Positions 16,979 to 25,026 are shown, numbered from the stretch's first letter. The stretch: 64,000 nucleotides of DNA from Epilithonimonas mollis (GCF_900142325.1 NZ_FRAM01000002.1:310001-374000), one strand, 5' to 3'. Translations and numbers: made by a program. The notes: generated by a model not told the origin, from the letters alone.

Positions 16979-17681
16979 CAATTTTCAGGAATCATATAAG
17001 TCAGCTCAAACTGACCATAGATTTAATTATACACAAAAAGAGGTGAAAATAATGGGAGAGACAGAAAAGGATGTGTAAAATTGCGTTAAGAAGTAGCTTA
17101 AATCTTCTCTATTTGAATATTATGGTATCAAGTGATCAACAAAACATACAACTGAAGGTGTAAAAAAATAAGAACTTAATAGTAAGCCCGTAAATAGTGT
17201 TATAGTGGATTTTAATTTTAAAATCAATGCTTTTGCTTTGTATTAAAGTATTCCTTACCTTCGTAATCGAAGACAAAGTCTCTCGCACTGCGAGGGGCTT
17301 TTTTTGTGGCATATATCAAGATATTTTGGTTTAAAAGAGTTTTTTAACGGGTGTCGATATCTTGCAGAACAGACGGTATTGCGAAAATTTATCTTCACTT
17401 TATAAATAGTGCATCACAACTTTATTTAAAGTTATGAAATAATCTGTAAAGCCTTTATTAATATGAATTACAGAGAAGTGATAATTTATGTCCTTTCAGA
17501 AAATATTTTGACTTTGGAAGTTTGAGCATTGATTTTTTTTAGAGGAGCTGGAGGAATTTAGCAAACTTACTTTTAGTAAGGTCAAAGATAGCAAAGAGAA
17601 ATTAATCAAAAAGGCAAAAGGTTAAATAGGCTTGTATTTTAGTGCTGGCAGTTTTCCGGATGAAAACCCTGAGCAATAAAA
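16979..17681. other. Non-coding or degenerate region before the IS remnant
   Basis: About 700 bp has no intact gene. A promoter-like pair and a GC-rich hairpin followed by T7 lie at 17233-17310 (separate entry). Short fragments near 17525-17625 read like the end of an old protein (KEKLIKKAKG) but have no start. The region appears to be debris from earlier insertions. Confidence 0.5.
17233..17310 (+). promoter_or_regulatory. Promoter-like element followed by a hairpin-T-run
   Basis: TTG at 17233-17235, a 20-bp spacer, then TACCTTCG at 17256-17263 resembles the Bacteroidota sigma-A promoter (TTG-N19-TAnnTTTG). About 20 bp later a CTCGC-ACT-GCGAG hairpin runs into GGGGC and seven T. A transcript here would be ~40 nt. 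This could be a small RNA or a severed leader. Confidence 0.35.
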
Positions 17682-18125
17682 TTGTTTAAAAAAGTTTTCT
17701 CCAAAAATGATCTTTTCAACGGAGAAATTATCAGTTATGAATTCTCTGAGAGACCTGTTTTTGCACAGGTTGTGAATATGCTGAAAAAGAGTTTTAGAAA
17801 AATAAAGAATACGGAAAACATCATTCTTCACTCGGATCAGGGTTGGCAATATCAGATGAAAGCCTATCAGCACCTGTTAAAAGAAAAAGGAATGATCCAG
17901 AGTATGTCCCGAAAAGGAAACTGTCTGGATAATGCAATCATCGAAAACTTCTTCGGAACATTAAAATCTGAGATGTTTTACACAAGAAAATTTAAAACTA
18001 TCGAGGAATTGAAAAAAGAAATAAAAAAGTATATCAATTATTACAATCATGACCGAATAAGGCTTAATATTAAAGGAAAGAGTCCGGTACAGTACCGAAA
18101 TCTTTCCTTTAATAATATTGTTTAA
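17682..18125 (+). pseudogene. Truncated IS3-family transposase OrfB
   Basis: The remaining 147 codons contain the DLFNGEIISYEFSERPVFAQ segment, the second catalytic Asp (LHSDQGWQYQ) and the catalytic Glu (ENFFGTLKSEMFY) of the rve/DDE integrase core, ending HDRIRLNIKGKSPVQYR. The N-terminal helix-turn-helix part and the first catalytic Asp are missing, so it cannot transpose. The codons before DLFNGE do not match the family, so the true edge of the remnant is around 17700. Confidence 0.85.
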
Positions 18126-18153
18126 TTTTGTCTAAACTTTTGGCTGCAGTCTA
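17682..18153 (+). mobile_element. IS3-family insertion sequence remnant (right end only)
   Basis: The C-terminal part of an IS3 OrfB transposase is followed by a terminal inverted-repeat-like end, GTCTAAACTTTTGGCTGCAG at 18130-18149 (ending ...TCTA at 18153). No matching left end is seen upstream, so the 5' part has been lost. The right end abuts a headless methyltransferase reading frame, marking an old insertion junction. Confidence 0.8.
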
Positions 18154-18434
18154 ACAGAGCAGCTTTTCATTTTTTAACTGATGAAGAATATATAATAAAA
18201 TACACTTCAATTGCTGAAAGGGCAATCAGTCAGGATGGATTTTTGATTATCGGAACATTCTCTGATAAAGGCCCGACCAAATGTAGCGGATTTGAAATAA
18301 AGCAATATACAGACAAATCACTGAAAGATGCTTTTAAGGATTCTTTTAAGCAATTTAGTTTTCAATATATCGACCATTCCACTCCTTTTAATACAGTTCA
18401 GAATTTTTTATTTTGTACATTTCAAAGAAAATAA
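18154..18434 (+). pseudogene. 3' fragment of a class I SAM-dependent methyltransferase
   Basis: The frame reads RAAFHFLTDEEY, then GFLIIGTFSDKGPTKCSGFE, then FQYIDHSTPFNTVQNFLFC and a stop at 18434. This matches the C-terminal half of small class I methyltransferases (TehB/UbiE-like), beginning at the DRAAFHFL strand. The SAM-binding N-terminal half is gone and is replaced by the IS3 right end. Nothing else of the gene is visible upstream, so it is a dead fragment. Confidence 0.75.
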
Positions 18435-18442
18435 AATAGCAG

Positions 18443-19336
18443 ATGTTCGATTTCAGATTGAAAGTATTTCTTGCCGTAGCAAAAAGGCTCAACTTCACCA
18501 AGGCCTCGGAAGAACTTTACATTACACAGCCTGCCGTTACGAAGCATATCAAAGAGATTGAAAACTATTTCAAGGTTAAACTTTTTGACAGAAACGGAAC
18601 AAAGATAAAACTAACGCCAGCCGGAGAAACTTTGCTTCAGTATGCGGAACAAGTGTTTGCCATCTACCAAAATATGGAATTTGAACTGAATGCTTTTACT
18701 CAAAATAAAGCAGGAGCGATACGTATTGGTGCAAGTACTACCGTTGCACAATATCTGCTGCCTCTTATATTGGCTGCATTTCATCACAAGTTCGGCAGTA
18801 TAAAAGTGCAGTTGGTTACCGGAAACACAGAACAGATTGAGCAAGCTTTGCAAAATAAAAATATCGACCTTGGAATTATTGAAGGTAGATCAAGAAATAC
18901 AATATTTAAATATACTCCTTTCGTTAAAGATGAATTGGTACTTGTTGGAAAATCAGGACATCCTCTATCAAAAAAATTATCTGTAAAAATAGAAGATATA
19001 ATAAAGTATAGTTTTCTTTTACGTGAACCGGGTTCCGGAACCTTGGAAGTCATTGCACACGCCCTTAAACAAGCTGGTATAAAAATAAGTGATCTCAACT
19101 TGGAGATGCAGTTGGACAGTTCGGAGAGCATCAAAATGTATTTACTCAATTCTGAAGCTTTGGCTTTTCTTTCCATATATTCCATTTTCAAAGAACTTAA
19201 AAATAACGAATGTACCGTGGTGGATGTGAAAGGGCTTACTGTCGAGAGGGAATTCAATTTCATTCGAACGCAGGGTGAAGGTGAAAGTCTTTCCGATTTA
19301 TTTATAAAATTCGCACTTAGCTATAACTTTAAGTAA
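18443..19336 (+). CDS. LysR-family transcriptional regulator, partner of YeiH-type transporter
   Basis: The 297-residue protein has an N-terminal winged HTH (FDFRLKVFLAVAKRLNFTKA, ITQPAVTKHIKEIE) and a periplasmic-binding-like effector domain (about 90-295) with GAIRIGASTTVAQYLLP and LREPGSGTLEVIAHAL. The latter resembles CysB/YeiE-type LysR proteins. The next gene, in the same direction 77 bp later, encodes a YeiH-family permease. LysR-yeiH pairs are common in bacteria, so control of that gene is likely. The start ATG lies 8 bp after the methyltransferase fragment stop. Confidence 0.85.
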   Translation: MFDFRLKVFLAVAKRLNFTKASEELYITQPAVTKHIKEIENYFKVKLFDRNGTKIKLTPAGETLLQYAEQVFAIYQNMEFELNAFTQNKAGAIRIGASTTVAQYLLPLILAAFHHKFGSIKVQLVTGNTEQIEQALQNKNIDLGIIEGRSRNTIFKYTPFVKDELVLVGKSGHPLSKKLSVKIEDIIKYSFLLREPGSGTLEVIAHALKQAGIKISDLNLEMQLDSSESIKMYLLNSEALAFLSIYSIFKELKNNECTVVDVKGLTVEREFNFIRTQGEGESLSDLFIKFALSYNFK

Positions 19337-19413
19337 TGACAGATTATTTATTTTGATTTCTTTTTCACTGATGATATGATGAATTTTGTACTATAAAATT
19401 AAAGAATCATATT

Positions 19414-20397
19414 ATGCAAGATCATCAAAATAACACAGAAAAAAAGTCTTTACGAAGATTCTTAGAAAAAAGCATTACAGCCAGAGAAGTTATTTTTTTC
19501 GTACTCGTTGTATTATGCCTCTCTCCTTTTGTATCCCCTCCTGTTGCTTTGCTTTTGGGACTCATCGTTGCACAGTTCATTGGTCATCCTTATCTGCACC
19601 TTAACCACAAGGCAACACATATCCTGTTGCAGGTCTCAGTCGTAGGATTAGGTTTTGGAATGAATGTAACCAGCGCAATGAAAGCGGGCAAGGAAGGGAT
19701 AGTATTTACCATAGTTTCCATCATAGGAACACTGGTGATCGGATATTTGATGGGAAAATTTCTTAAGATCGACAAAAAGAGTTCCTATCTCATCTCTGCA
19801 GGAACAGCTATTTGCGGAGGCAGCGCCATTGCAGCCATTTCTCCTGTCATCAAAGCCGAAGAAAAGCAGATCTCAGTAGCATTGGGTACGGTTTTCATCC
19901 TTAACTCAGTTGCACTCTTTATTTTCCCAATGATCGGTCACGCATTGAATTTGTCTCAGACCCAATTTGGTTTATGGAGTGCCATTGCCATTCACGACAC
20001 AAGTTCAGTAGTGGGAGCGGCAAGCAAATATGGAGCTCAGGCTTTGGAAGTGGCAACTACGGTGAAGTTAGCCCGCGCTTTATGGATCATTCCTGTGGCA
20101 TTTCTGTCTACATTTCTTTTCAAAAACAAAGGCAGTAAAGTAAAGATCCCTTACTTCATAGGTTTATTTATTTTGGCTATGATCGCCAACACCTATATTC
20201 CCTTTGTGCAGAATTTCAGTCATTATCTTACAGGGATTGCCAAAGCAGGGCTGACCTTAACTTTATTTTTAATTGGCTGCGGTCTCAACAGAAAATTACT
20301 GATGAGCGTTGGTTTTAGACCTTTAATTCAGGGCGTTGTACTTTGGGGCATCATTTCTGCTGCTGCATTATGGGCGGTCACTTCTTTTGCCAGTTAA
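19414..20397 (+). CDS. YeiH/UPF0324-family membrane protein, putative sulfate or anion exporter
   Basis: The 327-residue integral membrane protein has about ten hydrophobic segments. Conserved family signatures are visible: LLQVSVVGLGFGMNV, SYLISAGTAICGGSAIAAIS, SAIAIHDTSSVVGAA and LARALWIIPVAF. This is the UPF0324 (YeiH) family, annotated in some genomes as a putative sulfate exporter; the substrate is not firmly known. It is preceded by its probable LysR regulator and followed 61 bp later by a secreted beta-propeller. Confidence 0.85.
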   Translation: MQDHQNNTEKKSLRRFLEKSITAREVIFFVLVVLCLSPFVSPPVALLLGLIVAQFIGHPYLHLNHKATHILLQVSVVGLGFGMNVTSAMKAGKEGIVFTIVSIIGTLVIGYLMGKFLKIDKKSSYLISAGTAICGGSAIAAISPVIKAEEKQISVALGTVFILNSVALFIFPMIGHALNLSQTQFGLWSAIAIHDTSSVVGAASKYGAQALEVATTVKLARALWIIPVAFLSTFLFKNKGSKVKIPYFIGLFILAMIANTYIPFVQNFSHYLTGIAKAGLTLTLFLIGCGLNRKLLMSVGFRPLIQGVVLWGIISAAALWAVTSFAS

Positions 20398-20458
20398 AGA
20401 TTTATTGCTTAATGTATTTGAACAAATTAATATTATACTTTACTAAACAACAAATAAT

Positions 20459-21424
20459 ATGAAATCATTACGATTTAAAATCTCACTGATAGTTCTGAGC
20501 TTTACGATAAAAGCATTCGCACAAGTTCCATTCGATGGGGATATTAAAAATAATTCACTTGCAGTTAGCCCTGATGAAAAAATAGCGGTGGCATCTTACA
20601 GCGATTCTACAGAAATTAAAATTTATGACCTATCCAAAGCCGAGTTAAAAACCACCATCAAAGGCTTTGTTAATCCCAGAAATATTCTTTTCTCTCCGGA
20701 TGGAAAGCTAATTTACATTACCGATAGTAGTCTTGGATATCTGATGGTTTATGATTCTGACAATTATCAGCTGATTAAAAAATACCCGGTTGGCTATGGT
20801 GCCTTTGGAACTGCTATCTCAAACGATGGAAAACAGCTGTTTATCAACAATGAAGCAGCCAATACGGTAACATTGGTCAATCCAGGAACATCTGAGGTCA
20901 AGAATATCATTACGGGCTTCCATCAGCCCAGACAGGGAGTAAAATTTAATCCTGATAACACAAAGCTCTATGTGACCAATTTTGGAAACGACCATATAAC
21001 GATTGTTGATGTTAAAACGCTAAAAATAGATGGAGAAATGGAAGGCTTCAAAAAGATCCGGGCAATCTCGATCAGTAAAGACGGTAAAACCTTATATGCA
21101 GCGAACAGTGGAACAAATGAGCTGCTTATGGTGGACATAGCCGGCAAAAACATTATTCATCGTATTCAGGTTGGTAAGGACAATTATGGAGCAAGTCTGT
21201 CACCGGACGGAAAACTTGTGCTGAGTGGTAACAAGATCGATAATACTATTTCAGTGGTCGATGTTAAAACCAATAAGAATGTCCAAACTATCAAAGGTTT
21301 TAAAGAACCAAGACAAGCCATAGTTTTTTCAAAAAACGGGAAGTTCTTTTATGTATTGAACAACGATCTAAGCGTGGATAAGGTCAGTATGGCTAACTAT
21401 AAGATCGTTCAGTCAATGAAATGA
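20459..21424 (+). CDS. Secreted YncE-like seven-bladed beta-propeller protein
   Basis: The 321-residue protein has a signal peptide (KISLIVLSFTIKAFAQ). It contains about seven repeats of ~42 residues of the type SPDGKLIYITD..., NDGKQLFINNEAANTV, NPDNTKLYVTN and SKDGKTLYAANSGTNEL. These are YncE/cytochrome-D1-like propeller blades found in periplasmic proteins. There is no T9SS domain, so it probably stays in the periplasm. It may act with the YeiH permease upstream; the ligand is unknown. Confidence 0.8.
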   Translation: MKSLRFKISLIVLSFTIKAFAQVPFDGDIKNNSLAVSPDEKIAVASYSDSTEIKIYDLSKAELKTTIKGFVNPRNILFSPDGKLIYITDSSLGYLMVYDSDNYQLIKKYPVGYGAFGTAISNDGKQLFINNEAANTVTLVNPGTSEVKNIITGFHQPRQGVKFNPDNTKLYVTNFGNDHITIVDVKTLKIDGEMEGFKKIRAISISKDGKTLYAANSGTNELLMVDIAGKNIIHRIQVGKDNYGASLSPDGKLVLSGNKIDNTISVVDVKTNKNVQTIKGFKEPRQAIVFSKNGKFFYVLNNDLSVDKVSMANYKIVQSMK

Positions 21425-21444
21425 TCAGGTGATAATAAATATTA

Positions 21445-21918
21445 ATGTTTGAAATGGCAACAGAAATCTTACTGATCACTGAAGCAAAATCTTCTGATAC
21501 AAAATCTTTTTACAAATGCAATACACCTTTGTACAGGTGCGTAAAGTCAGCCTTTGAAATGCAATTTGGTAACTTTGAAACTGATATTGATTTTTTAGCA
21601 TTTTTTGAGGAAATAAAATGCAAAATTGAATATTTGGTGACTGAAGAAATTGACAGAAAGGATATGACAATCAGAAATAAACAACGTTCTGAAAATGTTG
21701 ACTCGCTTTCGAAAAGATTAAGAACACACCGTCCCAAATGTATTATCATTATAATGAAAGATATTGAAAAATTTGTTTTAATGGCTATAGAAAGAGCAAA
21801 ATTATCAGAAGTCTTATTTATCAAAAGTGTTCCATTCCCTGCAATGAGTGAAAGAAACAGAATCAATTGTGAGCTCGGAATAGCAGAAATTCTTAAAGAC
21901 TATGTCTTAGGTCATTGA
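21445..21918 (+). CDS. Conserved hypothetical protein, possibly uracil-DNA-glycosylase-fold
   Basis: The 157-residue protein has a likely start at 21445. Features are LLITEAKSSDTKSFYKCNTP, a central KRLRTHRPKCIIIIMKDIEK and a C-terminal FIKSVPFPAMSERNRIN. The order 'PKxIIIxMK' then 'PFPA' is reminiscent of small proteins of the UDG superfamily type, but the catalytic motifs are not clear to me. It lies just upstream of the fluoride riboswitch, which starts after its stop, so it is not controlled by it. The function is unknown. Confidence 0.55.
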   Translation: MFEMATEILLITEAKSSDTKSFYKCNTPLYRCVKSAFEMQFGNFETDIDFLAFFEEIKCKIEYLVTEEIDRKDMTIRNKQRSENVDSLSKRLRTHRPKCIIIIMKDIEKFVLMAIERAKLSEVLFIKSVPFPAMSERNRINCELGIAEILKDYVLGH

Positions 21919-21925
21919 TTTTTAT

Positions 21926-21933
21926 TATCTTTG
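21926..21933 (+). promoter_or_regulatory. Promoter -7 element of the fluoride riboswitch transcript
   Basis: TATCTTTG fits the Bacteroidota -7 consensus TAnnTTTG and places transcription start a few bases before the riboswitch aptamer. A clear TTG at -33 is lacking. Confidence 0.45.
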
Positions 21934-21945
21934 ATTATTAAAAAA

Positions 21946-22000
21946 AAGGGAATGGTGTCTCCCTTACCCAACCGCCCTAAAAAGCTGATGGCGCCTGATT
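21946..22000 (+). promoter_or_regulatory. Fluoride riboswitch (crcB RNA motif)
   Basis: The segment GGGAATGGTGTCTCCC, then ACCCAACCGCC, then AAAGCTGATGGCGCCTGAT matches the crcB motif. It has the GG-AUGG-GU-CUCCC stem-loop, AACCGCC, and the GCUGAUG-CGCCU pseudoknot and closing strand. It lies 36 bp upstream of a CLC-F type fluoride exporter gene, the expected target. Fluoride binding should allow expression of the exporter. Confidence 0.9.
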
Positions 22001-22035
22001 AAAATTGAATGTTCAACATTTAATCAGGATATATT

Positions 22036-23340
22036 ATGCGTCATTATCAAAAATCTAAAGGGCAGAGATCGCTTATTAGAACAAAAGTATTTTTTAGAGC
22101 TTACCCAACCCTTCCCTATGTCATCAAATGGTTATTGATTAGCCTTATTCTTGGATCTTGCATCGGAACTGCGTCCGCATTATTTTTAGAAACATTAGGC
22201 TGGGTTACTGATTTTCGGGAAAATCACCTTTTGTTAATTGCCCTTCTTCCCATAGCCGGTTTCGTGATTGGATACATCTATCATCAATTCGGCAAAGAAG
22301 TAGAAGCCGGCAATAACCTATTGATCGATACCATTCACGACCCTAAAGAGATTATACCATTTCGTATGGCACCATTTGTTTATCTCGGTACACTCGCGAC
22401 ACATCTTTTTGGAGGATCTGCTGGAAGAGAAGGAACTGCAATACAAATGGCAGGATCTATTGCCGACCAATTTACAAAACCACTAAAACTCGATCCAAAT
22501 GAAAGAAAAGTTCTGATCATCTCTGCCATTGCCGCAGGTTTTGCTTCTGTATTCGGAACACCGTTGGCTGGAACCATTTTTGGGTTAGAAGTCTTTTTGA
22601 TTGGAAGACTTAAATATGATTCGATTTTTCCTGCATTTGCATCGGCAATCATCGCAGACTTGGTCACTAAACTTTGGAAAACCGGGCATACTCATTATCA
22701 TATTCCGACCATTCCTGATTTTTCTTTTTTAAATGGTCTTTATGCAATTACTGCGGGTATAGCTTTCGGGCTATGTGCTGCTCTTTTCAGCAAAACCATT
22801 CATCAAGTAAGCAAAATTTTTAAAACAAAAATCTCTTATCCTCCATTAAGACCTTTGGTTGGAGGTATTTTAGTTGCAACCGCTGTTTGGACTTTAGGAA
22901 CTACAAAATATATTGGGTTAGGAATTCCTACTATTGTTTCGTCTTTTGAACAGCAATTACCTGCCTACGATTTTGCATTAAAAATGATTTTCACCATTGT
23001 TACTTTAGCAGCAGGATTTAAAGGTGGTGAGGTTACCCCATTATTTTTTATCGGAGCTGCATTGGGAAATGCATTGGGCTATTTTATTCCGTTACCAAAA
23101 GGGCTTTTGGCAGGAATGGGCTTTGTATCGGTATTCGCAGGAGCCACCAATACACCGTTGGCTTGCAGTATGATGGCAATCGAACTTTTCGGGAGCGATT
23201 GCAGCGTTTATGTCGCTATTTCGTGCGTAGTTGCTTATTTATTTTCAGGACATAGCAGTATATATGGAAGACAGATGATTGGCGAACCTAAACACAACAG
23301 GTTTGGAAGTTATACAGGAAAAAGATTAAATGAACTTTAA
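22036..23340 (+). CDS. CLC-F-type fluoride/proton antiporter
   Basis: The 434-residue CLC-family membrane protein has about ten or more hydrophobic helices. The CLC-F subclass is suggested by GNNLLIDTIHD in place of the GSGIP motif, GGSAGREGTAIQMAG (GREGT rather than GKEGP) and FKGGEVTPLFFIGAA. It exports fluoride from the cytoplasm using the proton gradient. Control by the fluoride riboswitch just upstream makes the substrate call strong. It is followed directly by a broken DUF190-like gene, whose family often travels with fluoride exporters. Confidence 0.92.
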   Translation: MRHYQKSKGQRSLIRTKVFFRAYPTLPYVIKWLLISLILGSCIGTASALFLETLGWVTDFRENHLLLIALLPIAGFVIGYIYHQFGKEVEAGNNLLIDTIHDPKEIIPFRMAPFVYLGTLATHLFGGSAGREGTAIQMAGSIADQFTKPLKLDPNERKVLIISAIAAGFASVFGTPLAGTIFGLEVFLIGRLKYDSIFPAFASAIIADLVTKLWKTGHTHYHIPTIPDFSFLNGLYAITAGIAFGLCAALFSKTIHQVSKIFKTKISYPPLRPLVGGILVATAVWTLGTTKYIGLGIPTIVSSFEQQLPAYDFALKMIFTIVTLAAGFKGGEVTPLFFIGAALGNALGYFIPLPKGLLAGMGFVSVFAGATNTPLACSMMAIELFGSDCSVYVAISCVVAYLFSGHSSIYGRQMIGEPKHNRFGSYTGKRLNEL

Positions 23341-23350
23341 AACTAAAACA

Positions 23351-23638
23351 ATGCACACAGAAAATTTAGCCATCGTAAAAATATATTTCCGATACGGACA
23401 ATCAGTAGCAGGGCAGAACTTTTGGAGAAGACTTTGGAATAATAATTTATGAGATTATCTTTTGAAAAAGGCCAAGCAAAGTTCTATCAAGCGAGCCAAT
23501 ATTTTTACTGCAAAAAGTGGATATTTAAACAGTGGTCATATCCCGCATAATAAAATCTTCCACAAGATATTCCATTATGATCACCAGTGCATATACAAGC
23601 ATATGTTCATTCTAAAATTGACCAATATATTTTTTTAG
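23351..23638 (+). pseudogene. DUF190-like gene disrupted by an in-frame TGA
   Basis: It starts 10 bp after the fluoride exporter with MHTENLAIVKIYFRYGQSV...NNNL and then a TGA at 23450. The same frame continues DYLLKKAKQSSIKRANIFTA, then KSGYLNSGHIPHNKIF, to a stop at 23638. The pattern (an AIVKIY strand, a helix LLKKAKQ, then ANIFTAKSGYLNSG and a His) matches DUF190/COG1993 proteins that occur with crcB/fluoride genes. The stop could be a TGG-to-TGA or CGA-to-TGA change. The last third diverges from the family, so it is probably decayed. Confidence 0.6.
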
Positions 23639-23794
23639 GGAATCTTGATAGAGATGTTGATGCAGAACTTTATTTCCTCTTTAGAAAATCTTACAATAAC
23701 CATTTGAACTCTAAATCCTTTTTTGACTAATCGCAACTAATTAATGAAAACTTAAAAAACGATAATACTATGAATAAAACATTACTAAAGAATC

Positions 23795-24555
23795 ATGATA
23801 ATTAATTCAATACTTGACTTTTTACCTTTAGTATTAAAGGAAAATAGTGATTTTAGCTTTTTTAGAGGGCACTCCAATAAAGATTATACTATTAAACCCT
23901 CAATAGGTAAAAATGAAAAAAAATTTAATGATTGGCTTTTAAACTTGATGGTGCCGAGGATATATCTGAAATGTATCACAAGTCAATTGGATTACAGCAA
24001 TATGAATGGTGGGCTCTTTCAGAATTTAAAGCTAAAAAAGCCCCATTTCATAAAGAGCAATTAAATTATTTCGATTTAATGATATTAGCCCAGCATCACG
24101 GATTAAGAACAAGACTTTTAGATGTTACTACTAATCCTCTAGTAGCTTTATATTTTGCATGCGAAAATGATAAAACTGATGGACAATTAATTTGTTTCAG
24201 AAATCAGTGGTCTAAGCTTAGTACAATTAAAACCGGAGTGAATGATGAAATTCCTAACTACTTTGCAAAGGATATAAAAGGTTTTCTTCTTTTTATAAGA
24301 AGCATAGATAAATATACTATTGTAATACCAAGCCATTTAAACGAAAAGATTGTCTCTCAAAATGGATGTTTCATTATGTTCAAACAACCACTTTTAGAAA
24401 TAAAACATGATGAAAACCTTTTTGAAATTGATATACCGAAAGATAAAAAACACGTGATAAGAAAAGAATTAAGAAAATTAGGATATTCAAGATCAAAGAT
24501 TTATCCAGATTTGAACTCTAGTGCATCTAAAATTGATAATAGTTTATTTGAATAA
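23795..24555 (+). pseudogene. FRG-domain protein, frameshifted
   Basis: Frame one (from 23795) encodes FSFFRGHSNKDYTIKPSIGKNEKKF, the start of an FRG domain. The continuation, LNYFDLMILAQHHGLRTRLL followed by DVTTNPLVALYFAC, lies in another frame that ends at 24555. The switch is around 23935-23955, close to T4 and A8 homopolymers. Intact FRG proteins carry both parts in one frame. FRG genes occur often in mobile elements and defence regions; their molecular role is not settled. It may be a real inactivation or a one-base sequencing error. Confidence 0.8.
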
Positions 24556-24878
24556 TTGATTAACTACTTGATTATAAAATCTCAAAAAACGATTGTCTAA
24601 ATACTTCAAACATTCAGCAAATTTAGTTCTTCTAATAATATAACATAATCTTCATTATGTTAAATAGTAATGAGGAACTTACTAATGATTCAGGTATCCG
24701 AATCTCAGGCGTTATGCAACTAGTAGAATAGAGGTAAACTTGCATTGGAGATCTTGTTGATTAAGAAAATATCTAAATCTATAAATATAGATTATGCACT
24801 AGATTATTGAGAAAAAATAAGTGAAAAGGTTTTATAAAAAATTTTAAAATAGAACGAATTAAATATTAAAATTTCTTG
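24556..24878. other. Non-coding right-end segment of the element
   Basis: About 320 bp of AT-rich DNA with stops in all frames and no recognised RNA gene. I see no clear feature until the subterminal repeat at 24879. Confidence 0.5.
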
Positions 24879-24898
24879 CCCCCTTTTGTTCCCCCTTA
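24879..24898. repeat. Subterminal 20-bp repeat, right copy
   Basis: Identical to 2750-2769 and in the same orientation, 38 bp inside attR (the left copy is 126 bp inside attL). See the left copy for interpretation. Confidence 0.7.
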
Positions 24899-24904
24899 AA
24901 ATAA

Positions 24905-24939
24905 AAAACTCTCTGTTAACCGTAGTTACAGAGAGTTTT
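24905..24939 (-). terminator. Replacement terminator for tRNA-Leu supplied by the element
   Basis: AAAACTCTCTGT and ACAGAGAGTTTT form a perfect 12-bp stem with an 11-nt loop, followed on the minus strand by more T. It starts 4 nt after the tRNA-Leu(UAA) 3' end. As the left junction holds a different terminator, this one came with the element. Confidence 0.85.
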
Positions 24940-24954
24940 AAGTACCCCAGACGG
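24936..24954. repeat. attR: right copy of the 19-bp att repeat
   Basis: Identical to 2605-2623. It overlaps the 3' end of the intact tRNA-Leu(UAA) gene, including the acceptor strand and discriminator base. Confidence 0.93.
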
Positions 24955-25026
24955 GACTTGAACCCGTACATCCTTGCGGATACAGGATTTTAAGTCCTGC
25001 GTGTCTACCAATTCCACCACCAGGGC
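24943..25026 (-). tRNA. tRNA-Leu (UAA)
   Basis: The 84-nt gene runs from GCCCTGGTGGTGGAATTGG to GTCTGGGGTA on the minus strand. The anticodon loop ACTTAAAAT gives UAA, and the long variable arm is present. The T-loop is GTTCAAGTC. CCA is not encoded. Its 3' end is the integration target of the element, and the gene is kept intact by the repeat. Confidence 0.96.

Larger units (their letters stand above)
2605..24954. mobile_element. Integrative mobilizable element in tRNA-Leu(UAA), ~22.3 kb
   Basis: A 19-bp direct repeat at 2605-2623 and 24936-24954 includes the 3' end of tRNA-Leu(UAA). This is the classic result of tyrosine-recombinase integration into a tRNA gene. Inside are a tyrosine integrase next to the left end, a HTH/excisionase-like gene, helicase and primase-like genes, a MobC-like protein and a MOBP-type relaxase. 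No type IV secretion genes are visible, so the element is mobilizable rather than self-transmissible. The module order (integrase, small HTH, helicase, primase, mob) recalls Bacteroides NBU elements. Cargo includes Gabija, a fluoride exporter and several broken genes, so parts are decaying. Confidence 0.92.

Noticed and set aside
2605-24954. Full integrative and conjugative element
   Set aside because: No tra/T4SS or coupling protein genes are present; only integration, replication-like and mobilization genes are seen, so mobilizable is the correct class.
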